A stretch of DNA of 29,279 nt, from contig DGES01000120.1 in NCBI GenBank assembly GCA_002386065.1, positions 63,567 through 92,845 of the forward strand, in the 5' to 3' direction. A program made the translations under genes and the position numbers. This document shows, piece by piece, positions 1 to 7,660 of the stretch (positions within the stretch are counted from its first letter, which is position 1; every line of letters begins with the position of its first letter). The notes under the pieces are model-generated. The model ran no database searches and was not told where the DNA came from. It was given only the letters and a program-made list of their open reading frames with translations. The DNA is from Firmicutes bacterium UBA3920. Its GTDB lineage: Bacteria > Bacillota > Clostridia > Caldicoprobacterales > Xylanivirgaceae.

Positions 1-114
1 GTTATTTATAGCTTCAATTTATGCAATATGTTAAAAACACTTATACTGCCCCAATTGCGGGAAAAGTATTTTATGAGAGGGATATAAAATAATATAAAGT
101 TAGGAGATGACATA

Positions 115-2247
115 ATGAAAAAACTTAAAAACAAAAATCTTAAATCTACCAATCAAGACATTCTACATAATAAGTTTTCTGGGATTGGCTTTAAGTTAAT
201 AATTGCTTTTATAATAATGTGTATACCTATATCTATACTAGGATATATATCACAACAAAAGGCAACAGTTGCACTTAGAGAGTCAGCTGTCAACTCTACT
301 ATTCAAACTATGGAACAATCAGCTAAATATTTAAATTTAATTTTTAACACTGTATCGGATACATCTATGCAAGTCATGAGTAATGAAACAGTACAAAGCT
401 ATGCACAAGCATTAAGTAGTAATATGAGTTCCTATGATAAGCTACAACTTTTAAAGAGCACAGAACAATTTTTAAATACCTATACATATTCAAATCAGTT
501 TATAGATAATATTGGAATACTTATAGAAGGTGGTCAATCACTGAATATATCATCACTGTCAGATGAAGAACTTGATAAGCTAAAGAAAACTGAGTGGTAT
601 ACTAAGGCAGTAGAAGCCAATGGTCAACCTGTATGGGTAGGATGGCACAAAGAACTTGATGAACTAAATACCACTACAACCAAATACTCAATGTCCTGTA
701 TAAGACTCTTTAAAAATATGAATACTGGAAAAGCAGTTGGCCTTTTAATAATAGATGTAAAAACTGAGCCTATTGAAGAGCTCATGTCAGGTATACAATT
801 AGGCGAATCTGGTGAAATACATCTTCTAAGCCCTGATAGCAGAGATATTGCATCTATCCACTTTATGGATGGCGAAGAAGGACCCATGTCTCAAGAAGCG
901 ATAGAAGAAAATACAGCAAACTTTGTAGAACAAGACTTCATTGAAAAAATAAGAGAATCTGAGGAATATAGTGGTAATTTAGATGTATCTTATAATGATA
1001 AAGATCATCTTTTGGTATATAATAAATTAGAACAAAGTGATTATGCACTCATCGGTCTTATTCCCACAGCTGAACTTCTTTCAGCTGCCAATGCTATAAA
1101 AAAGACCACCGTGGCCTTAATAATAGGCGCAATCATTGTTGCAATTGGTCTTGGTACATATATGGCCGTTGGTATGAGTTCAGCAATAGGAGAAGTAATA
1201 AAAGCTGCTAACACAGCCGCCCAAGGAGATCTCACAGCCATACCCCATTCAAATCGAAAGGACGAATTTGGGGTACTTACCGATAATATAGCTTATATGA
1301 TTACCAATGTAAGACATCTTGTGGAAGAATCGGCACAAATTGCACAAACTGTATCAGATTCAGCAACCACAGTGGCGGCTACTGCAGAAGAAGTCTCCGC
1401 TTCGTCTAATGAGATAGCTACTGCAATACAAGAAATTGCAAGTGGAGCCGGAGAGCAAGCCCATGATGTTGAACAGGGTGTAGATAAGATCCAATCTTTA
1501 GCTGAAGAGATCAATAAAGTTTCACAAAATGTAGATACTATACATGAAATATCTGAGAAATCTACTGAAATAACACAAAAAGGAATACTATCCATAGACA
1601 ATCTCAGTAATTGTGCCCAAGAAACGACGAATATAGCAAATCTAATGCTAAGTGATATGCAGGCACTAAGTCAAGAATCTAAGTCTATAGGTAAGATAAT
1701 AAATGTTATAGATGGAATAGCTGACCAAACAAACCTTCTTGCACTAAATGCTGCCATAGAGGCTGCCCGCGCCGGCGAAGCAGGTAAAGGATTTGCAGTC
1801 GTTGCAAGCGAAGTAAAAAAACTAGCAGAACAATCAATGGAAGCCACTAAAGAGATAGCTAATATATTAAATGCTACTATCAAGAAAACAGAAGAATCAC
1901 TAAAACAAGCTCAAGCTGCAGACGAGATAATCAAAATACAGAATCAAGCAGTAGATGAAACAGTAGCTAGCTTCAATGATATAGCCACTTCCATGGAAGA
2001 ATTGGCCCATCACCTAGACATGATATCGCAAGGTGTAATCGAAATGGATAAATACAAGGATGAAGTAGTATCAGCAATGCATGATATATCTGCCGTATCC
2101 GAAGAATCAGCTGCTTCATCTGAAGAAGTCACTGCTTCAACAGAAGAACAATTAGCTGGTATAGAAGAATTAGCTGCATATGCACAAGACTTGAGCGCTG
2201 CATCAGATAAACTCTACAAAGCCATAAACAAATTCAAAATAGAATAA
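115..2247 (+). CDS. Methyl-accepting chemotaxis protein (transmembrane chemoreceptor)
   Basis: Membrane chemoreceptor that passes ligand binding outside the cell to the CheA/CheW kinase complex. The 710-residue protein has the full order of parts: a basic cytoplasmic start, a first membrane helix at about 27-45, a long extracellular sensor region at about 46-330 of dCache-like size, a second membrane helix at about 332-353, a HAMP segment at about 354-406, and a long helical signalling domain to the end. The hairpin tip at about 533-563 has the family core IADQTNLLALNAAIEAARAG, followed by GKGFAVVA, which identifies the family without doubt. Glu/Gln-rich stretches near 420-450 and 660-685 are likely methylation helices. 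The start is set by AGGAGATGA a few bases upstream of ATG. No chemotaxis or flagellar gene is adjacent, so it looks like a stand-alone receptor. The ligand cannot be told from sequence alone. Confidence 0.95.
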   Translation: MKKLKNKNLKSTNQDILHNKFSGIGFKLIIAFIIMCIPISILGYISQQKATVALRESAVNSTIQTMEQSAKYLNLIFNTVSDTSMQVMSNETVQSYAQALSSNMSSYDKLQLLKSTEQFLNTYTYSNQFIDNIGILIEGGQSLNISSLSDEELDKLKKTEWYTKAVEANGQPVWVGWHKELDELNTTTTKYSMSCIRLFKNMNTGKAVGLLIIDVKTEPIEELMSGIQLGESGEIHLLSPDSRDIASIHFMDGEEGPMSQEAIEENTANFVEQDFIEKIRESEEYSGNLDVSYNDKDHLLVYNKLEQSDYALIGLIPTAELLSAANAIKKTTVALIIGAIIVAIGLGTYMAVGMSSAIGEVIKAANTAAQGDLTAIPHSNRKDEFGVLTDNIAYMITNVRHLVEESAQIAQTVSDSATTVAATAEEVSASSNEIATAIQEIASGAGEQAHDVEQGVDKIQSLAEEINKVSQNVDTIHEISEKSTEITQKGILSIDNLSNCAQETTNIANLMLSDMQALSQESKSIGKIINVIDGIADQTNLLALNAAIEAARAGEAGKGFAVVASEVKKLAEQSMEATKEIANILNATIKKTEESLKQAQAADEIIKIQNQAVDETVASFNDIATSMEELAHHLDMISQGVIEMDKYKDEVVSAMHDISAVSEESAASSEEVTASTEEQLAGIEELAAYAQDLSAASDKLYKAINKFKIE

Positions 2248-2249
2248 AT

Positions 2250-2276
2250 CCAATTGTAAACATATAAGGCAATTGG
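2250..2276 (+). terminator. Weak hairpin just after the chemoreceptor gene
   Basis: CCAATTG at 2250-2256 pairs with CAATTGG at 2270-2276, two bases after the chemoreceptor stop. There is no clear T-run behind it, so it is at best a weak terminator. The strong palindrome at 2459-2494 could also stop this transcript. Confidence 0.3.
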
Positions 2277-2458
2277 CTGTCTATAATATAGTCCTAGATT
2301 CGATTATATCTATAAAGTAGTAAGGTTTGATTTAATGTGCTTCTTAAACGAACTCTATAGACAAATATTAACTTTTTATATAATCTATATGTTTAGCTAT
2401 AAGGCTTCAATTTTTGTCTTGTAATTTTATAATTTTCATTGATATAGTAAAAAACTTT

Positions 2459-2494
2459 ACCAAAAAGGACAGGTGTTCACCTGTCCTTTTTGGT
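2459..2494 (-). terminator. Strong terminator of the xylB transcript, containing the stop codon of the last gene
   Basis: Two perfect 17-base arms (2459-2475 and 2478-2494) are separated by only two bases. Read on the minus strand the hairpin is followed by a T-rich stretch (the plus strand shows AAAAAA just before it), as in an intrinsic terminator. Its symmetry means it can also act on the chemoreceptor transcript from the other side. The stop codon of the membrane protein gene (2477-2479) starts in the loop, so the last codons of that gene are the stem itself. Confidence 0.9.
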
Positions 2495-2932
2495 ATCCAA
2501 AGATCCTAGGGCTGCCATAATAGGTACTGTTATAATAAATGTCCTAAATATAGTAGAAATTATCCTTATTATCTCTTTATCTATTTCCATAAAATTAGCT
2601 TTAGTTATAATATAATATAGCAAAAACCCAGGTATTTGCCCAATAATTCCCACTAGCAAACCTTTAAAAAAATTAGGTTTTTTGAGTTTCAGGCCAAAAG
2701 CCCTACCATATTCAAACCATATTATAAAATAGGGAATACCTACAAATAACATAACTAACCAAACAGGAAGTGGAATAGGTATACCTAAAGTACGAATTTT
2801 CCCTATAATCCATAAAACACCATAGCTAAATAAAACACCTACCACTAGCATAGCCAAATTAAATAGAGCAAGTCGACTACCTTCTACTGCTAAATTATCT
2901 GTCTTGGGAAAAAATTTTACAAGTCTATTCAT
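2477..2932 (-). CDS. Small integral membrane protein of unknown function
   Basis: A 151-residue protein that I do not recognise. It has about four hydrophobic helices: about 21-46, 56-75, 89-110 and 125-145. The N-terminus is short and basic (MNRLVKFFPK) and the C-terminal tail is short and charged (TKKDR). No catalytic motif is visible. The ATG at 2932 is preceded by GAGG about nine bases upstream, inside the end of xylB; only four bases separate it from the xylB stop, so the two are almost certainly co-transcribed and translationally linked. That might suggest a role connected to sugar uptake or metabolism, but this is a guess from position alone. The final codons are built from the terminator stem. 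Confidence 0.75.
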   Translation of the reverse strand: MNRLVKFFPKTDNLAVEGSRLALFNLAMLVVGVLFSYGVLWIIGKIRTLGIPIPLPVWLVMLFVGIPYFIIWFEYGRAFGLKLKKPNFFKGLLVGIIGQIPGFLLYYIITKANFMEIDKEIIRIISTIFRTFIITVPIMAALGSLDTKKDR

Positions 2933-2936
2933 TTCA

Positions 2937-4487
2937 TCATACCTCTATACCACTAAGTTCTTCCTGAATAAGGGCAATCTCCTTAAAATTGTGACTTAGG
3001 GCTTTATATAGCTGTCTATATACTGGATAATACTTATCGTATACATGGGAATTATTCTCTATTGGTTTTAACCTCTCTACTTCCTTTATAGTAGCAGTAC
3101 ACGCTTCATTTACATTCTTATATATTCCAGATCCAACACCTGCAAGAAGAGCTGTACCAAAGGCTGGACCTGCATTTGTGTTTATTCGAGATATGGGCAC
3201 TTTAAATATATCTGCCTGCATCTGTCGCCATAGCATACTCTTACCTCCCCCTCCTGAAGCACGAACATCCTGTATTGGTACATCCATTTCCCTTATTATT
3301 TCTAAACAATCCCTAAGACTATAAGTCACTCCTTCCATAACAGCACGTATCATATGAGAGCGATTATGCTTTGCCGTAAGTCCAAAAAATACACCTCTAG
3401 CATAGGGATCAAGATGAGGGGTTCGCTCACCCATCAGATAAGGAAGATATATAAGACCTTGGCAACCAGGTTCTGCCTGTTTAGCCTCCATATCCATCAA
3501 TGTGTAGGAGTCTAAGTCTATAAATGAAGCTAATTCTCGTTCTGCCCATCCAAAGTTATCCCTCATCCACTTTAGAGATAAGCCGGCACTTTGAGTAACA
3601 CCCATTACATGCCATGAACCTGGTATAGCATGACAAAACGTATGAACTCTACCTTGTGGATCTATACTAACTTTATCCATATGGGCAAATATCACGCCAG
3701 AGGTACCTATTGTGGAAGATATTATTCCAGACTTTACAACACCATTACCCACTGCACCAGCTGCTTGGTCGCCTCCCCCAGCTACTACCGGTGTATCCAT
3801 CTTAAGACCCGTAATCTGAGCCGCTCTATGACTTATCTCTCCACTAATCACTGGAGATTCATATACAACTGGCATCCATTCCTTAGGTATTTCTAATATT
3901 TCAAGTATCTTGTCACTCCATTTACGATTAGATACATCTAAAAATTGAGTGCCACTGGCATCTGAGACATCTGTAGCACACTCACCAGTTAATTTGAAAC
4001 GTATATAGTCCTTTGGCAAAAGTATTTTATCTATTCTATCAAATATGTGGGGTTGATTATTTTTAACCCACATTACTTTAGATGCAGTAAAACCCGTTAA
4101 AGCAGGATTTGCAGTAATCTGTATAAGTTGTTCTTTTCCTACTTTCTCTGTAATCTCTTCACATTCTTTCTGTGTACGCTGATCACACCATATTATAGCA
4201 GGACGGAGTACATTATGTCCTTTATCCAAAAGTACCATACCATGCATTTGCCCCGTAAGACCTATGCTTTTTATTTGGTGACTATTTACACTGCTTTTTG
4301 CCAATACCTCCTGTATAGTATGCACAGTAGCCTGCCACCAGTCATCAGGATCCTGTTCTGCCCATCCAATATGAGGTTGATACAGAGGGTAAGCCTCTAA
4401 AGCGCTGGCGACAATATTTCCCCTTGTGTCAAAAAGGACCGTTTTGGTACTAGATGTACCAACATCAATTCCCATTAGATATTCCAT
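2937..4487 (-). CDS. xylB: Xylulokinase
   Basis: Cytoplasmic FGGY-family kinase that phosphorylates D-xylulose with ATP to xylulose 5-phosphate, the entry to the pentose phosphate pathway. The 516 residues fit the family (about 480-510). The N-terminal nucleotide motif GIDVGTSSTK is at 6-15, the xylulokinase-type TGQMHGMVLLD at about 78-88, and WCDQR at 100-104. The likely catalytic base is Asp240 in AGGGDQAAGA, and the C-terminal FGGY half has the Gly-rich SGGGGKS motif. TGQMHG favours xylulokinase over glycerol, rhamnulose or gluconate kinases. The start ATG follows GGGAGAGTG. No xylose isomerase or xylose transporter lies nearby, so xylulose must be supplied from genes elsewhere. The membrane protein gene follows within four bases. 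Confidence 0.93.
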   Translation of the reverse strand: MEYLMGIDVGTSSTKTVLFDTRGNIVASALEAYPLYQPHIGWAEQDPDDWWQATVHTIQEVLAKSSVNSHQIKSIGLTGQMHGMVLLDKGHNVLRPAIIWCDQRTQKECEEITEKVGKEQLIQITANPALTGFTASKVMWVKNNQPHIFDRIDKILLPKDYIRFKLTGECATDVSDASGTQFLDVSNRKWSDKILEILEIPKEWMPVVYESPVISGEISHRAAQITGLKMDTPVVAGGGDQAAGAVGNGVVKSGIISSTIGTSGVIFAHMDKVSIDPQGRVHTFCHAIPGSWHVMGVTQSAGLSLKWMRDNFGWAERELASFIDLDSYTLMDMEAKQAEPGCQGLIYLPYLMGERTPHLDPYARGVFFGLTAKHNRSHMIRAVMEGVTYSLRDCLEIIREMDVPIQDVRASGGGGKSMLWRQMQADIFKVPISRINTNAGPAFGTALLAGVGSGIYKNVNEACTATIKEVERLKPIENNSHVYDKYYPVYRQLYKALSHNFKEIALIQEELSGIEV

Positions 4488-4614
4488 ATCTCACACTCTC
4501 CCGTCCTAATATTTATCCACTGCCCAATGACCCATAATTTATTTATATAGTCAAAGACAAGTGAGTAAGAACTCTATAGATTTAAATATATTTACAAACT
4601 TGACTAATCTTGAA

Positions 4615-6981
4615 TTATTTTAAATTGGCCACTGTAACGCCAGCCTCCCCTTCCCCAAATTCTCCCAATCTAAATGTCTTTACATGGGGATGCGTTCGTA
4701 AATGCTCCTGTATTCTACTTCGCAGTACACCAGTACCTTTTCCATGGATTATAGTGACTTCTTTTAAACCTAATAGAAAAGAATTATCTAAAAATCTATC
4801 TACCTCAATTATTGCCTCTTCTGCACTATATCCTCTCACATCTATCTCTGTATTAACTTTCCTATCCCTTATAGATACACTCTTTTCTCTATACGTTCGA
4901 GGGATGTTAAGACTTTTTCCTTCTGCTTCTCTTATATTAGATATATGTGCTGTAACCTTCATTATACCTACTTGTATCTGTAATTCGCCTTCTTCATCAG
5001 GTAAAGTCAAAACCTGACCTTTCTGGTCTAGATTGGTTATATACACCATATCGCCAAGTTTTAAGTTCTTAGGTGGGGCTGTTAAAGTATCTGCCTCTAC
5101 AGAAACTGTCTGCTTTTCCAATTTATCAGCCTTATCCTTGAGAGCTTTTCTGGCTTCTTCGGCGGCTCTTCTATCTTCTTTTTCATATGCTGTATTAGAT
5201 AGGCTATTGAGCTTTTGGATAATCTTATCTGCCTCTGCTTTAGCATTTTTCATAATTGCAGTGGCCTCTTCCCGTGCTTCTTGTATTATTTCTTGACGTC
5301 TATCCAAAATGGCTTTTTTCTGACTAGCCAATTCCCTTTTTAATTCTTCAACTTGTCTATATTCCCGTTCCGCCTCTTTTCTATACCTTTCCATAGCTAT
5401 CCTATCTCGTTCCACAGCACGTATAACATCTTCAAATCGTATATCTTCTTGTGTTAGAAATTTCTTCGCACCATCTATAAATGTATCTGGTAAACCTAGA
5501 CGTTTAGATATTTCAAATGCATTACTTTTACCAGGCATTCCAATCAATAACCTAAACGTAGGGCGTAAAGTCTCTACGTCAAATTCCATAGAGGCATTTT
5601 CCATTTCATTCCTTGTCATGGCAAATATCTTAAGCTCACTATAGTGGGTAGTTGCCACAGTCTTTATATGGTTCTCATTTAAATAGTCTAATATACTCAT
5701 GGCAAGAGCTGCCCCCTCTGTTGGATCAGTACCTGCGCCTAATTCATCAAATAAAATCAGAGAACCTGTCGTGGCCCTATTCAATATATCTACAATATTT
5801 GTCATATGAGAAGAAAAGGTACTTAAATTCTGTTCTATACTCTGTTCATCGCCAATATCTGCGAATATAGATGAAAATATTCCCATTTCTGTCCCATATC
5901 CTGCAGGAATATGAAGTCCCGATTGGGTCATTAAGACAAATAAACCTATTGTCTTAAGTGTAACAGTCTTCCCGCCTGTATTGGGACCTGTAATTACTAG
6001 AGTATTAAAATCATATCCCAATTCTACTGAAATGGGTACCACTTTATCTGTTTCTATGAGAGGATGTCGACCATTTATTATCTTTAACTTGTCTCCATCT
6101 ATTATATTAGGACAAACAGCTCTTTGAGCAATACTAAGTTTTCCTTTCGCAAATATAAAATCTAATCGTGCAAGTAGCTTTAGGTTTTTTAATATATCGT
6201 CAGATACGACATTCACCTTGTCTGTAAATTCTGTAAGTATTCGTTCTATCTCCTGTCTTTCGTCGAGCATGAGTTTTCTAAGTTCATTGTTCGCCTCCAC
6301 TACTGCCATAGGCTCTATGAATAAAGTAGCACCACTTGAGGATTGATCATGAATAATTCCAGGAACATTCGCTCTGCTTTCTCGTTTTACAGGAACTACA
6401 TATCTATCATCTCTTATTGTAACTATAGGCTCTTGAAGATGTTTTTGATATTGAGGAGATTGAACTATCCGCTCTAGCCTATCCCGTATATTAGAATGTG
6501 CTTTTTTTATACGCCTACGTATATTTGCAAGCTCAGTACTTGCCTTATCTGATATGATATCTTCATCCTCTATACAATTAAATATCTCCCCATATAACCA
6601 TTTGTGAGGCACAAGAGAAGATGCAATATCTAGTATGATTTTAACATCTCCATCAAATCCTAATATTGCCGATCTTACTTCTTCTGCAGTCCTTAGAAGC
6701 TTTGCTACTTCCAAGAGCTCTTTAGGATTCAATATAGCTCCTATTTTTGTCCTCTTTATGTGATTTGAAACATCTGGGAATCTATCCATGACAGCTTTTT
6801 CCGATTGAACTATTATAGTTTCAGCTTCATTCGTCTCAGCTAACATTTGCTCTACTGTATGTCTATCCGAAGAAGGCTTAAGTTTTCTTGCCATCTCCTT
6901 TCCCAAAGGTGATAAGGAATATTCCACTAGTATATCTATAATTTTCTCATATTCAAGTGCTTTAAGTGTTCTATCGTCCAT
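4615..6981 (-). CDS. mutS2: MutS2 family protein (ATPase with C-terminal Smr domain)
   Basis: Homologue of MutS that lacks the mismatch-recognition domain. Family members are linked to suppression of recombination and, in Bacillus, to rescue of collided ribosomes (RqcU). The 788 residues match the family length. The Walker A motif GPNTGGKT is at 332-339 and the Walker B/signature FDELGAGTDP at about 411-420, followed by TTHYSEL. A long charged coiled-coil region runs from about 505 to 625. The C-terminal Smr nuclease-like domain starts near 707 with IDVRG and has HGKGTG at 746-751. AAGGAGG lies four bases before ATG. It follows zapA on the same strand, a common pairing in Firmicutes, though a terminator and a separate candidate promoter lie between them. 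Confidence 0.96.
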   Translation of the reverse strand: MDDRTLKALEYEKIIDILVEYSLSPLGKEMARKLKPSSDRHTVEQMLAETNEAETIIVQSEKAVMDRFPDVSNHIKRTKIGAILNPKELLEVAKLLRTAEEVRSAILGFDGDVKIILDIASSLVPHKWLYGEIFNCIEDEDIISDKASTELANIRRRIKKAHSNIRDRLERIVQSPQYQKHLQEPIVTIRDDRYVVPVKRESRANVPGIIHDQSSSGATLFIEPMAVVEANNELRKLMLDERQEIERILTEFTDKVNVVSDDILKNLKLLARLDFIFAKGKLSIAQRAVCPNIIDGDKLKIINGRHPLIETDKVVPISVELGYDFNTLVITGPNTGGKTVTLKTIGLFVLMTQSGLHIPAGYGTEMGIFSSIFADIGDEQSIEQNLSTFSSHMTNIVDILNRATTGSLILFDELGAGTDPTEGAALAMSILDYLNENHIKTVATTHYSELKIFAMTRNEMENASMEFDVETLRPTFRLLIGMPGKSNAFEISKRLGLPDTFIDGAKKFLTQEDIRFEDVIRAVERDRIAMERYRKEAEREYRQVEELKRELASQKKAILDRRQEIIQEAREEATAIMKNAKAEADKIIQKLNSLSNTAYEKEDRRAAEEARKALKDKADKLEKQTVSVEADTLTAPPKNLKLGDMVYITNLDQKGQVLTLPDEEGELQIQVGIMKVTAHISNIREAEGKSLNIPRTYREKSVSIRDRKVNTEIDVRGYSAEEAIIEVDRFLDNSFLLGLKEVTIIHGKGTGVLRSRIQEHLRTHPHVKTFRLGEFGEGEAGVTVANLK

Positions 6982-7054
6982 TGTTCCTCCTTTTTTTGCT
7001 GGACATTCTTAAATATTAATTACCTGTTCAATGTTTAACTACGTTTTCACTAGT

Positions 7055-7083
7055 ATTCTATAACAAATACAAGCTTTATACAA
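7055..7083 (-). promoter_or_regulatory. Candidate promoter of mutS2
   Basis: On the minus strand TTGTAT (7078-7083) and TAGAAT (7055-7060) are separated by 17 bases, a fair SigA-type pair. It lies between the zapA terminator and the mutS2 start. Confidence 0.5.
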
Positions 7084-7106
7084 CCGTTTCTCCATATTAT
7101 TCCACT

Positions 7107-7133
7107 AAAAAAAGCAGCAATCTCTGCTGCTTT
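7107..7133 (-). terminator. Terminator after zapA
   Basis: AAAGCAGCA (7111-7119) pairs with TGCTGCTTT (7125-7133) around a five-base loop. On the minus strand the stem runs into a T-run, seven bases past the zapA stop. This is a classic intrinsic terminator. Confidence 0.9.
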
Positions 7134-7139
7134 CTGAAC

Positions 7140-7562
7140 TCACCTTTTACCCTTGTTGCTACGAGTTACATCATATATAATGGAATCAATTTGCTTTTTA
7201 GGGGTGTTTTGCCTGCTATCATATCGTTCTAACGTATCTCTAAGTATTTTATTTTCTTCTTCCAGTTTCATGAGCATGTCATTTAAAATTTCAGCTTCTT
7301 CTTTTAACGTATCTAACTCTTCATGTAGCTTTTCGAGTTCTTCCTTAGATTTTAAAACTTCATCAGCCAAATTTATAGAAGTCAATACAGCAAGCATAGA
7401 AGTACTTAAGTTGAAATTTGTCTTTTCAATGGCTTTCATCTTCTTATCTACATATATTGCTACCTTATGAAGATATTCCTCAGGTTCATTACCCTTTATG
7501 GTATATTCTAAACCTCCAATGCGCACAATAGCTTTAGATATATCTTCGCCCAATATTAGCAC
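7140..7562 (-). CDS. zapA: Cell division protein ZapA
   Basis: Small cytoplasmic protein that bundles FtsZ filaments at the division ring. The N-terminal half (VRIGGLEYTIKGNEPEEYLH, then VAIYVDKKM) matches the ZapA globular head. Residues about 75-120 form a Glu/Lys/Leu-rich coiled coil, and the tail is basic. At 140 residues it is longer than the Bacillus protein (about 85), as in many Clostridia. The start is uncertain: GTG at 7562 lies directly against GGGGGT, leaving almost no spacing, while TTG at 7553 is ten bases away from it. A good promoter lies just upstream, giving a leader of only about 20 bases. Confidence 0.85.
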   Translation of the reverse strand: MLILGEDISKAIVRIGGLEYTIKGNEPEEYLHKVAIYVDKKMKAIEKTNFNLSTSMLAVLTSINLADEVLKSKEELEKLHEELDTLKEEAEILNDMLMKLEEENKILRDTLERYDSRQNTPKKQIDSIIYDVTRSNKGKR

Positions 7563-7589
7563 CCCCTAAAGCCATATACTTTATATCAT

Positions 7590-7618
7590 ATTATACACTA
7601 ATCAACATATATACTCAA
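7590..7618 (-). promoter_or_regulatory. Promoter of zapA
   Basis: Minus-strand TTGAGT (7613-7618) and a perfect TATAAT (7590-7595) are exactly 17 bases apart, a good SigA-type promoter. Transcription would begin near 7583, just before the zapA start. Confidence 0.75.
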
Positions 7619-7660
7619 GTAAATATGTCGAAAAGGGGCGTATTTTACTATATAAATATT

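Noticed and set aside
1..114. SigD (flagellar) promoter before the chemoreceptor
   Set aside because: The TAAA and GCC elements do not have the correct spacing, and no convincing SigA pair was found either.
4540..4570. AGTCAAA heptad upstream of xylB as a CtsR site
   Set aside because: Only one heptad is present; the required second copy three bases away is missing.
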